Source: an uncultured Tenacibaculum sp.
Lineage (GTDB): Bacteria; Bacteroidota; Bacteroidia; Flavobacteriales; Flavobacteriaceae
Reading direction: 5' to 3'
Assembly (NCBI GenBank): GCA_947501615.1
Contig: CANMWK010000012.1
Span: forward strand, 1 to 64,000
Length of the DNA stretch: 64,000 nucleotides
Part shown: positions 28,186 through 35,626 of the stretch, piece by piece
Numbering within the stretch: the first letter of the stretch is position 1
How the letters are laid out: every line of letters starts with the position of its first letter
Program-made: the position numbers and the translations under genes
Notes under the pieces: model-generated
What the model saw: the letters and a program-made list of their open reading frames with translations, nothing else
Told to the model about the DNA's origin: nothing
Database searches by the model: none

Positions 28186-29175
28186 ATGAAAACATTAAAA
28201 TTAATTTCGATAATTGTAATTTCGATAATTCCTTTTTTAAATAGCGTAGTGGCTACGAGTTATGCTATTTTTAGTAAACGCTATAGAGCTGCTGTATACG
28301 CTGCATTATTTCTGATTACTACTTTTGTTCTTTTTGAAATGGATAGATACAGTACAAATCAGCATATCTTAAAAAAATATGATGTAGAAAATAGAAGTGA
28401 TTTGCGAATTTTTTATTTTGAAGATATTTCATTTTCATATCCAGAATATAGCCTAATAAAAACCACATTACCTAATGGATATCATGAAGAAATAAAAAAG
28501 GAAAACGGTAAAGAGTATGTTCATAAAATTTCTGTTTTAGATGGGAAATATGAATCTTACTTAATAGAAGATAAAGAAGGAAACATTATAGGAAATAAAT
28601 TAAAAAAATTATACAATCAACAGCTAGAAAATTATAAAAAGGATCATCCAAACAAGAAAGTTGTTTTTAGTGACGAAATTTATAGCACTTATTATTCAAG
28701 TGTAGCGGTAATTTTTGTTTTATTATCGATGATTCATTGTTTTTTTACATTAAGAAAAGATAAGGAAGAAACTGTTGATCAAAGTTCTCAAATGCGTATT
28801 AGACCTTCAAGAGAGATTCAAAAAGTTGTTGAGAACGAGAAAAATTTGAATACAAGTATTGAACATTTACTTGAAGATGAAAAAGACTTAGAAATAGTAT
28901 CCACTACTACTACTACTACTACTACTAAAACTGTTGATGTTAATAAAGCAGATCAATCAGCTTTTTCTCAATTAGAAGGCGTATCAAGTATTCAGGCACT
29001 TTACTTTATAAAAGAACGTGAAGATCATGGGAATTATACAAGTATTTCAAACTTCTTTGAAAGAAATTCAATATCTAAACACTTGAAAAATAAATTGAAC
29101 CCTCTTCTTTCTATTACAGAGCAGTCAAGCTCAGAAGAAAAAAAGGATAGAAGAGGGAGAATTTTAGATTTTTAA
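28186..29175 (+). CDS. Three-TM protein with cytoplasmic HhH domain (paralog 1)
   Basis: A 329-aa protein. Helices at about 5-28 and 34-51 are joined by a basic turn (SKRYRA). A domain follows (52-166) with YHEEIKKENGK and QLENYKKDHPNKKVV, then a third helix (167-190). By the positive-inside rule residues 52-166 face the periplasm and the C-terminal part is cytoplasmic. That part has a run of threonines coded by ACT repeats, then a ComEA-type helix-hairpin-helix (VDVNKADQSAFSQLEGVSSI, then EREDHGNYTSISNFFERN). It ends RRGRILDF. It is a tandem duplicate of the next gene. I know no named family for it. Confidence 0.75.
   Translation: MKTLKLISIIVISIIPFLNSVVATSYAIFSKRYRAAVYAALFLITTFVLFEMDRYSTNQHILKKYDVENRSDLRIFYFEDISFSYPEYSLIKTTLPNGYHEEIKKENGKEYVHKISVLDGKYESYLIEDKEGNIIGNKLKKLYNQQLENYKKDHPNKKVVFSDEIYSTYYSSVAVIFVLLSMIHCFFTLRKDKEETVDQSSQMRIRPSREIQKVVENEKNLNTSIEHLLEDEKDLEIVSTTTTTTTTKTVDVNKADQSAFSQLEGVSSIQALYFIKEREDHGNYTSISNFFERNSISKHLKNKLNPLLSITEQSSSEEKKDRRGRILDF
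28901..28927 (+). repeat. In-frame ACT microsatellite
   Basis: Eight to nine consecutive ACT triplets encode the threonine run that links the third TM helix region to the HhH domain in paralog 1. Because the unit is three bases, slippage would lengthen or shorten the linker without breaking the frame. Paralog 2 has no such run. Confidence 0.85.
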
Positions 29176-29190
29176 AATTGATTATTTATT

Positions 29191-30216
29191 ATGTGTGTAG
29201 CAATAGTCATATTACTTGTTTTAGCTTTTCTGCCCTACATAAATATTGTAGTAGCGATCTTTTTTTCCTTGTTAATCAGAAATTATAAATTATTACTTGG
29301 TGCTATAATTTTATTTGTGCTATATGTTTTTATAGTTCGCTTAGAAAAAAAGCAAAATGAAGAGTATCTTCAGGAATTTTATAAGGTAACTGATAGTAGA
29401 AATTTAGAATTTTTCCCAAGCTATGATACTTTCTTAACCTATTACCCTAAATATTCATTAATGGATACCGATTTAGATGATGGGTATCATGAAAAGAAAG
29501 TAACACAAAAAGGAAAAGATGAGATTCATAAAATTACAGTGAAATATGGAGAATATGTCTCGTATTATATTACAAATAAGAATGGAGATACATTAAAAAA
29601 TCAAAAACAATTTTTACACAACCAGCAATTAGTAAACTATAAAAGTGATTATCCTAATAAGAAAGTAATTATTGGCTATAAAGTTGATTATAAAGGTTTT
29701 CTCTGGTATATAAAACAAATTATGTATGTTTTATGTATTATCACTGCATTTTATTCATATTATTTGAGCGGAGATCACGAATATGTGGAGTCTCTTAAAG
29801 GTAAAATCAATACAATAAAACCGAAGCGTTCGAAAGATGAAATGATTTTAGAAGCTGAGGAGGTACTTGATGAAGGTTTAGATACTATTCTTTTAGACGA
29901 GGACGAAGAGGAAGCGACTTCGAATAGTTATAATGTAGTGGATATTAATAACGCTACTGAAGAAAATTTTGCTGACTTGCAAGGTATATCTTCCATACAA
30001 GCAAAGTATATCGTTCAAGAACGAGAAGAGCAGGGTGATTATCTGTCGTTAGAAGACTTTTTTGAACGCAATGAAATGTCTGAAAATATTATAGAAAACA
30101 TTCGTCACAAACTTTTCTGTAATGAGAGAACGAAAAAGAAAAAGTCAACAAATACATCAAAGAACACAAGGAAAAATAAAGAAACTAGAAATCGAGGACG
30201 AAGATTAGATTTATAA
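29191..30216 (+). CDS. Three-TM protein with cytoplasmic HhH domain (paralog 2)
   Basis: A 341-aa protein with the same plan as its upstream neighbour: two N-terminal helices with the basic turn RNYK, a predicted periplasmic domain (YHEKKVTQKGK, QLVNYKSDYPNKKVI), a third helix near 168-190, an acidic stretch (LDEDEEEAT), and the HhH segment VDINNATEENFADLQGISSI followed by EREEQGDYLSLEDFFERN. It ends RGRRLDL after a Lys/Asn/Thr-rich linker. The shared blocks show tandem duplication, but divergence is large, so the copies are probably specialised partners. Its stop codon directly abuts the radical SAM start. Confidence 0.75.
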   Translation: MCVAIVILLVLAFLPYINIVVAIFFSLLIRNYKLLLGAIILFVLYVFIVRLEKKQNEEYLQEFYKVTDSRNLEFFPSYDTFLTYYPKYSLMDTDLDDGYHEKKVTQKGKDEIHKITVKYGEYVSYYITNKNGDTLKNQKQFLHNQQLVNYKSDYPNKKVIIGYKVDYKGFLWYIKQIMYVLCIITAFYSYYLSGDHEYVESLKGKINTIKPKRSKDEMILEAEEVLDEGLDTILLDEDEEEATSNSYNVVDINNATEENFADLQGISSIQAKYIVQEREEQGDYLSLEDFFERNEMSENIIENIRHKLFCNERTKKKKSTNTSKNTRKNKETRNRGRRLDL

Positions 30217-30819
30217 ATGCATTTAAAAATTCATAAATACATTCCAACTTCTGAAGTTGAAGGGCCAGGTAAGCGTTTTGTTTTGTGGGTTCAAGGTTGT
30301 AGTATTCGGTGTGAAAACTGTTTTGTGCCGCATACTTGGAATATAGATGAAGGAAAAGATGTTAGTGTACATGAATTATATACCATTATTTCTAGCTACA
30401 AAAATGAAATAGAAGGAATTACTGTCTTTGGAGGAGAGCCTTTTGATCAAGTAGAAGGATTGTATAATTTAGTGAAAAAAGTAAAAGAGAATACAAAGCT
30501 TTCGGTAATGATTTTTAGTGGTTATACCTATGAACATTTGAAAAGAAGGCAAGATAAATACAATCAATTACTTTTAGATTTATGTGATATTTTTGTTGAT
30601 GGACCTTACATAGAAAAACTTCATGATTTATCTCGACCATGGTCTGGGTCAAGCAATCAGCGTTATTTCTTTTTTACCAATCGTTATGAAAAATTAGCAA
30701 AAGAATTAAATATTCAAAATAAGTTAACGATTACCATTCAAAATTCTGGTGAAGTAGTTGTTAATGGTATCGCTCAGAAAGATACTATTGCATATTTAGA
30801 GGATTTGATAAAAAATTGA
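30217..30819 (+). CDS. Radical SAM protein, NrdG/activase-like
   Basis: A 200-aa single-cluster radical SAM protein. The CxxxCxxC motif is C28-SIR-C32-EN-C35, preceded by VEGPGKRFVLWVQG. ITVFGGEPFDQ (about 68-78) is the GGE SAM-binding motif, and DIFVDGPY resembles the NrdG activase core. No anaerobic ribonucleotide reductase or other glycyl-radical enzyme gene is adjacent. The ATG directly follows the stop of paralog 2, so it is translationally coupled to this cluster. It may therefore act on a protein of the cluster, but this is inference. Confidence 0.85.
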   Translation: MHLKIHKYIPTSEVEGPGKRFVLWVQGCSIRCENCFVPHTWNIDEGKDVSVHELYTIISSYKNEIEGITVFGGEPFDQVEGLYNLVKKVKENTKLSVMIFSGYTYEHLKRRQDKYNQLLLDLCDIFVDGPYIEKLHDLSRPWSGSSNQRYFFFTNRYEKLAKELNIQNKLTITIQNSGEVVVNGIAQKDTIAYLEDLIKN

Positions 30820-30878
30820 TATTAGCTAAAGTTAATTTTTTATTTCAATAATTTATTTGGTATAACTTTTAATTTGAA

Positions 30879-30918
30879 AGACTACATAAGTCTACTTTTA
30901 AATATACTCATGTAGTCT
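30879..30918. terminator. Bidirectional hairpin between radical SAM and PUD-like genes
   Basis: Arms AGACTACAT and ATGTAGTCT enclose 22 bases, between two convergent genes. T-rich and A-rich flanks suit termination from either side, although the long loop makes it weaker than a classic terminator. Confidence 0.6.
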
Positions 30919-30926
30919 GTATAAAA

Positions 30927-31358
30927 TTACTTTTTATTTAAGCTTACTTTACAAGTACCACTACCTTCCATAACATACATTTTATCATCTTGACCAGATA
31001 GCATTGCAATAGTAGTTGTCCCGTCATCTGCTGCTCTTAAATCACAATAAAAGTTAGTTTTACATTCCCAAGTTTTACCATTAGCAGTGAATCGAACCCA
31101 CCAATAATCATGGCTAGCAAATAGTCCAGTTTCAAATGCTATCGAATACTTTTCAGAAATTGAGTCATTTGGTAATGATTTTAATTCAATAACATCTTTA
31201 TGGTTACCAGATGTGTGTTCTAATAGAAGATCTTTAATGTCATGCCCCCAGTTGTTTTGTATTCTCAAACTGCTTTTTCGGGTAGATGTAGTTACACCAT
31301 TTTGTACGTTATCTAATTCTTTTCCACCTTTTACTTCTCTTTGATCTAAAGTATCCAT
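30927..31358 (-). CDS. PUD-like (Up-regulated in Daf-2 domain) protein
   Basis: A 143-aa protein without a signal peptide. From residue 30 it reads like a beta-sandwich of the PUD1_2 type: LRIQNNWGHDIKDLLLEH, then FETGLFASHDYWWVRFTANG, then WECKTNFYCDLRAADDGTTT and a closing GSGTCKVSLNK. The paired aromatic YWW and spaced cysteines fit that family as I remember it, but I could not run a profile. The first 25 residues (KGGKELDNVQNG) are flexible. It is convergent to the ATPase cluster and possibly unrelated in function. Confidence 0.5.
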   Translation of the reverse strand: MDTLDQREVKGGKELDNVQNGVTTSTRKSSLRIQNNWGHDIKDLLLEHTSGNHKDVIELKSLPNDSISEKYSIAFETGLFASHDYWWVRFTANGKTWECKTNFYCDLRAADDGTTTIAMLSGQDDKMYVMEGSGTCKVSLNKK

Positions 31359-31642
31359 TTTTAATTTATTTAACTTCCTTACTCTTTTGGCTTTTCGGGT
31401 TTCGCCTCGTTTTGTATAGTTTCTGAACTCTATTTAATGTGAAAATTTGAGTAGCGCTACTTCTTAATTTCATTGTCAAAATTATTTTTTAAACACCTTT
31501 AAAAAGGAGATTAGTAGGTAAACGAAGTGCAGAAATTCGTGAGTGTATTAAAAAGAGGAATGAGTGTATTTAATCTAAATATCAAATGCTTGCTACCAAA
31601 TCTATAAAGAAATATATTGCATAAAAACAAATTATAAGTATT
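31359..31642. other. Intergenic region between divergent genes
   Basis: About 285 bases separate the PUD-like gene and the 138-aa protein gene, which point away from each other, so two promoters are expected. I see no clear TAnnTTTG box. A short direct repeat (GTGAGTGTATT and ATGAGTGTATT) lies around 31542-31571. No coding frame looks real. Confidence 0.4.
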
Positions 31643-32059
31643 ATGGAATATAAGATCACCCCTGAAAGTACTGACAATATTGAAAGTATAACAATTGAAA
31701 GAATAGCTTGGAACAGGCCTATTATTAAATTAAAAAACAATCATACATCACTGGGACCATTTGTGCGAATTACACAAGGAGAAAAAGAAAGGCGTCATGT
31801 GTATGTTTTAGCTTATTTTAATGAAGAAGTAAAAGAGTTTCGAATAGCAGACGGTTTTCCAACATTAACGATTTCGGCAGTAACAGAAAGTAATATTAAA
31901 AACAAACAACAAGATTTGTTGTGTTTTATTATTCGTTTAAAAAAGCAGGTAGGAAAACATCAAGAAATAGATATTGAAATTGATTTTAATGGAAAAAAAT
32001 CAAAAGGAGATGTAGGTGAACCAACTAGAGGAACTGTAGCTACACCAGCTATAAAATAG
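31643..32059 (+). CDS. Hypothetical 138-aa protein
   Basis: A soluble, strand-rich protein of unknown family. Recognisable stretches are IESITIERIAWNRPIIKLKN, HVYVLAYFNEEVKEF and HQEIDIEIDFNGKKS. It has no signal peptide, cysteine pattern or catalytic signature. The C-terminus GEPTRGTVATPAIK looks disordered. It lies 16 bases before the TPR histidine kinase gene and probably shares its transcript, so it could be an input or accessory protein. Confidence 0.7.
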   Translation: MEYKITPESTDNIESITIERIAWNRPIIKLKNNHTSLGPFVRITQGEKERRHVYVLAYFNEEVKEFRIADGFPTLTISAVTESNIKNKQQDLLCFIIRLKKQVGKHQEIDIEIDFNGKKSKGDVGEPTRGTVATPAIK

Positions 32060-32075
32060 AAACTTTAGAACTATT

Positions 32076-33770
32076 GTGAAATATTATATTCTTTCTTGTA
32101 TTCTTCTCTTGTGTTTTACGTGTAATGCACAGAATTTTTTTATTGATGATTGGTTCGCTAAAAAATGTAATCATTGTAAGGAAATTACTAGTGATGTCAT
32201 ACTCTCAGATAATGTTGAGAATGCATGGCATAATGCTCATATATCTTTTACAAAGAATAATTATGACAAAGCAAGCTACTATTTATTGAAAGATGGAACA
32301 AGTAAAAAAGAGATCAAGGACTTGCTTCATGGTCAAATCATGTTAGGTTTAGATTTACACGAAAAAGCTGAAAACTTTTTTAATCAAAAAACCTTGTTGA
32401 ATAATCCAGATTATTCTTTAATTGCTACGAAAAGTCTTGGAGATTTAAAACTTTTACAAAAAGAGTACGACTTAGCTCTAAAATATTATAATGAAGTTTT
32501 ATTACAAAAAATACCAGATAAAGTAAGAGATGAAATTTTTGAAAATTTAGGGTTTATTTACCTAGTTAAAAAAAAATACAAGAAGTCAGAACAGTATTTT
32601 TTAAAATTAAAGTCTAATTATAAAAAGAGTAATGATTCATTAAGTTTAGCAAGAGTGTATTCAAGTTTAGGGAATTTATTCTTTGAACAATACCAAGATC
32701 AAAAGGCAAAGCAGTACTTCGATACGGCTTATGTACAAAGTAAATTAATAAAGAGTTTAAAGTTAAAGAGAGATGTTTCCTACAATTTATATATTGTTTC
32801 TGAAGCTTTACAATCTCATAAAGATGCAATTAGTTATTTGAAAGAGTATAATGTTTTTAAAGACTCTATCCATACAGAAAAAACAATATGGGAAGTAGCA
32901 CAGCATAAAGAAGCTTTTAATATTGCAAAAAAACAAGCTGAAATAGATAAAAAAACCGCACAGCGTAACATGTTCTTTTTAGTAACAATTATAGTGTTAT
33001 TTGTATCGGTTGTTATTTATTATTTGTATAATCGATTACAGATTCAATATCAAAAAATACGTGAGCTAAACAAGGAGTTAAAAGAATCTAACAATGTTAA
33101 GAATCAAATTTTTAGTATTGTAGCTCATGATTTAAGAAGTCCTGTTGCATTACTAAAACAAAAACTCAGATTAGCACCAAAAACTACAGATAATACTAGT
33201 GTAACATTGGATAAAAATGTGATTACTATAATTGATTCTTTGCATTTTTTATTAGACAATTTATTGAATTGGTCTTTGAGTCAATCTAATTTATTACAAG
33301 TACAAAAAGATTGGTTTCCATTACTGCCTGTAATACAGCAAATACATTATCAATATACGTCATTAGTAGATCAAAAGAAGATAGAATTAACCATTCATGA
33401 TATAGATAATGTGTTGCTTTACGGAGATATGGAACTTTTTAAAGTAGTGGTTCGAAATTGTTTAGATAATGCGATTAAGTTTACACCACAAGGAGGAAAA
33501 ATTTCCTTTTCTGGAGCAATAGAAGGAGACTTTTTCAAATTAAAAATAAAAGATTCTGGAACTGGAATTCCTGAAACCGTATTAAAAACATTATTTGAAT
33601 TACACGCTAAAAAAGCACAACAAGATACTTCAGGAAGAAAAAGTTCTGGATTAGGTTTACATATTGTAAAATCTATGATAGAGTTAAATGATGGTTTGAT
33701 TCATATTAATAACCATCCTAGTGGAGGTGCAATTGTAAACATATCTATTCCTTATAAAATCATCGCTTAA
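32076..33770 (+). CDS. TPR-containing sensor histidine kinase
   Basis: A 564-aa kinase with a GTG start. The signal peptide (ending CNAQ, about 19) is followed by a periplasmic TPR region (about 45-285), for example YDLALKYYNEVLLQ and KAKQYFDTAYVQSK. A TM helix lies near 299-320 and a coiled coil after it. The HisKA box is FSIVAHDLRSP with H351, and the ATPase domain has NCLDNAIKF, DSGTGIP and SSGLGLHIV. It lies three bases before the LytTR regulator, its obvious partner. This periplasmic-TPR kinase plus LytTR design is common in Bacteroidota. Confidence 0.93.
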   Translation: MKYYILSCILLLCFTCNAQNFFIDDWFAKKCNHCKEITSDVILSDNVENAWHNAHISFTKNNYDKASYYLLKDGTSKKEIKDLLHGQIMLGLDLHEKAENFFNQKTLLNNPDYSLIATKSLGDLKLLQKEYDLALKYYNEVLLQKIPDKVRDEIFENLGFIYLVKKKYKKSEQYFLKLKSNYKKSNDSLSLARVYSSLGNLFFEQYQDQKAKQYFDTAYVQSKLIKSLKLKRDVSYNLYIVSEALQSHKDAISYLKEYNVFKDSIHTEKTIWEVAQHKEAFNIAKKQAEIDKKTAQRNMFFLVTIIVLFVSVVIYYLYNRLQIQYQKIRELNKELKESNNVKNQIFSIVAHDLRSPVALLKQKLRLAPKTTDNTSVTLDKNVITIIDSLHFLLDNLLNWSLSQSNLLQVQKDWFPLLPVIQQIHYQYTSLVDQKKIELTIHDIDNVLLYGDMELFKVVVRNCLDNAIKFTPQGGKISFSGAIEGDFFKLKIKDSGTGIPETVLKTLFELHAKKAQQDTSGRKSSGLGLHIVKSMIELNDGLIHINNHPSGGAIVNISIPYKIIA

Positions 33771-33773
33771 ATA

Positions 33774-34511
33774 ATGCAGAAATTAAAAATTTTAATTTTA
33801 GAAGACACACTAGAAGAAGCTAGCTTACTAGAAGGGTTTCTCTTAGATAGGTACGAAATAATAGGGATAGCGAAGAATTTTAACGAAGCAGTAGCTTTTT
33901 ATCACTTATATAAACCTGACTTAGCTATTTTAGATATTTTTATTAATGAAGAACGAGAAGGAATTCGCTTCGCAGAGTATATAAATACTAAAGAGCCTAT
34001 TCCTCTTTTGTTTTTAACTAATGCTAAAGATACACTTAGTTTCTCTTCCGCTAAAAAAACAAATCCATTTAGTTACATGTTAAAACCAGTGGATCTTTAT
34101 GGGATACATTTTAATATAGAGTTGGCTTTAGAAAAGTTTGTCAATGGTGTAGGGCAGTTATCAACAAAAGACTCAAGTGTTATTAGAATGAATAAAGAAT
34201 TGTTTATTAAGAAGAAAGATTCTTTATTTAAAATTTCAAAAGATGATGTTTTCTACGTAGAAGCAGACGATAAATATTGTCATATTTTTACAGATGAAAA
34301 TAAGTTTTTAGTTCAGAAAAGCTTATCAAGTTTTGCAGAAGAGTTTTCAGAATTATTTATTCGAACTCATAGAAAATATTTGATCAATAGAACTCAGATT
34401 AGTAGAATTGATGTGGCTGACTATAATATTATACTACAAAATGAAGTTTCGATTCCTTTGAGTCATCGACATAAAAAAGAAGTTTTAGCGTTGTTTAATA
34501 TTTTAAAATAA
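33774..34511 (+). CDS. LytTR family response regulator
   Basis: A 245-aa two-domain regulator. The receiver domain (1-120) has the acidic pair ED at 10-11, the phospho-acceptor D54 in LAILDIF and K103 in MLKPVD. The LytTR DNA-binding domain (about 148-245) includes VFYVEADDKYCHIFT and FIRTHRKYLINRTQI. It is paired with the kinase three bases upstream. LytTR regulators bind direct repeats upstream of target promoters; none could be identified here. Confidence 0.95.
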   Translation: MQKLKILILEDTLEEASLLEGFLLDRYEIIGIAKNFNEAVAFYHLYKPDLAILDIFINEEREGIRFAEYINTKEPIPLLFLTNAKDTLSFSSAKKTNPFSYMLKPVDLYGIHFNIELALEKFVNGVGQLSTKDSSVIRMNKELFIKKKDSLFKISKDDVFYVEADDKYCHIFTDENKFLVQKSLSSFAEEFSELFIRTHRKYLINRTQISRIDVADYNIILQNEVSIPLSHRHKKEVLALFNILK

Positions 34512-34523
34512 TAAGATATTATT

Positions 34524-34565
34524 TTAGAGTACGATTCCATACTTAAAAATAGAATCATACTCTAA
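34524..34565. terminator. Bidirectional terminator between LytTR and msrA genes
   Basis: Arms TTAGAGTACGATTC and GAATCATACTCTAA (34552-34565) pair over 14 positions with one wobble, around a 14-base A-rich loop, followed by a T run. It serves two convergent genes. Confidence 0.85.
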
Positions 34566-34570
34566 TTTTT

Positions 34571-35101
34571 TTACTTCAACTTATCAGCATACAACTTTCT
34601 AAGTTTTGAAAGTTTAGGAGTAATAACAAAATTACAATACCCTTGCTCCTTGTTATTTGCATAATAGTTTTGATGATAGGCTTCAGCAGCATAAAAGATG
34701 GGTAACTCACTCACCTCAGTCACTATTGGATCATCAAAATAAGGTTGTACTTTTTCAATCACTTCTTTAGTGCTATTTTTCTCTTCTTCATTCTGATAAT
34801 AAATAACAGAACGATATTGAGTACCAATATCTGCTCCTTGGCGATTTAATGTCGTGGGATCATGAGTAGTCATAAATATGGTTAAAATTTCCTGAAAAGA
34901 AATGATTTCAGGAACATAAGTAATTTGAATAACTTCAGCATGCCCAGTTAAACCAGAACAAACTTCTCTGTAAGTTGGATGTCCTGGAGCATTACCTCCA
35001 GCATAACCTGATACTACTTTTTCTATACCTTTTATTTGATTAAAAATGGCTTCAGTACACCAGAAACATCCACCACCAACAGTTGCTATTTTAGTTTTCA
35101 T
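34571..35101 (-). CDS. msrA: Peptide-methionine (S)-S-oxide reductase
   Basis: A 176-aa MsrA that repairs the S-epimer of methionine sulfoxide. The active site is GGCFWC with catalytic C12. Other family pieces are YAGGNAPGHPTYREVCSGLT and YFYAAEAYHQNYYANN-type residues near 140-155 (here PIFYAAEAYHQNYY). No signal peptide is present, so it is cytoplasmic. Its start overlaps the msrB 3' end by 11 bases, so the two are translated together. Confidence 0.97.
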   Translation of the reverse strand: MKTKIATVGGGCFWCTEAIFNQIKGIEKVVSGYAGGNAPGHPTYREVCSGLTGHAEVIQITYVPEIISFQEILTIFMTTHDPTTLNRQGADIGTQYRSVIYYQNEEEKNSTKEVIEKVQPYFDDPIVTEVSELPIFYAAEAYHQNYYANNKEQGYCNFVITPKLSKLRKLYADKLK

Positions 35102-35540
35102 CGTCTAATTGAATTGATAAAGAATTTACACAATAACGTAAGCCACTTGGTTCTGGTCCGTCAGGAAAAACATGCCCTAAATGTGAATCACATGTATTAC
35201 ATACGATTTCAACACGTATCATTCCGTGCGAAGCATCTTTATGGTATTTAATTGCATTCTCTTTGATTGGTTGGGTAAAACTAGGCCATCCTGAACTTGA
35301 ATCGAATTTTATTGAAGAATCAAATAAAGGTGTTCCACAACAAGCACAACTGTATTTGCCTTCACTAAAAGAAGTGCAATGTTCTCCACTAAAAGGACGT
35401 TCAGTTCCTTTTAATCGAGTAATCATAAATTGTTCTGATGAAAGTATTTCCTTCCATTCTTCATCCGTCTTTTCAACTCTTTTATCTGGAGCTGGGTTAC
35501 CATTTACTGAATAGTGTATAATATTTTTCCAAGTAAGCAT
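35091..35540 (-). CDS. msrB: Peptide-methionine (R)-S-oxide reductase
   Basis: A 149-aa MsrB that reduces the R-epimer of methionine sulfoxide. The zinc-binding CxxC pairs are CACC near 65 and CNTC near 115, followed by DSHLGHVFPDGP. The catalytic Cys is in GLRYCVNSLSI near 139. It is cytoplasmic and forms a two-gene unit with msrA. It is divergent from the HD-DUF5706 gene across an 86-base gap containing an 8-base inverted repeat. Confidence 0.97.
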   Translation of the reverse strand: MLTWKNIIHYSVNGNPAPDKRVEKTDEEWKEILSSEQFMITRLKGTERPFSGEHCTSFSEGKYSCACCGTPLFDSSIKFDSSSGWPSFTQPIKENAIKYHKDASHGMIRVEIVCNTCDSHLGHVFPDGPEPSGLRYCVNSLSIQLDDEN

Positions 35541-35590
35541 AATTGTATGTCGTTATAATTCAAGAAACCTTGCGTTATAAAAATTGCTAA

Positions 35591-35613
35591 AGTTTAGTTA
35601 CTTTTACTAAACT
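35591..35613. promoter_or_regulatory. Inverted repeat in the msrB / HD-DUF5706 divergent promoter region
   Basis: AGTTTAGT and ACTAAACT are perfect 8-base arms with a 7-base spacer, 13 bases before the ATG at 35627. Its location between divergent genes and its operator-like size suggest a repressor site. There is no T run suited to termination. Confidence 0.45.
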
Positions 35614-35626
35614 AAATTACGGATTT

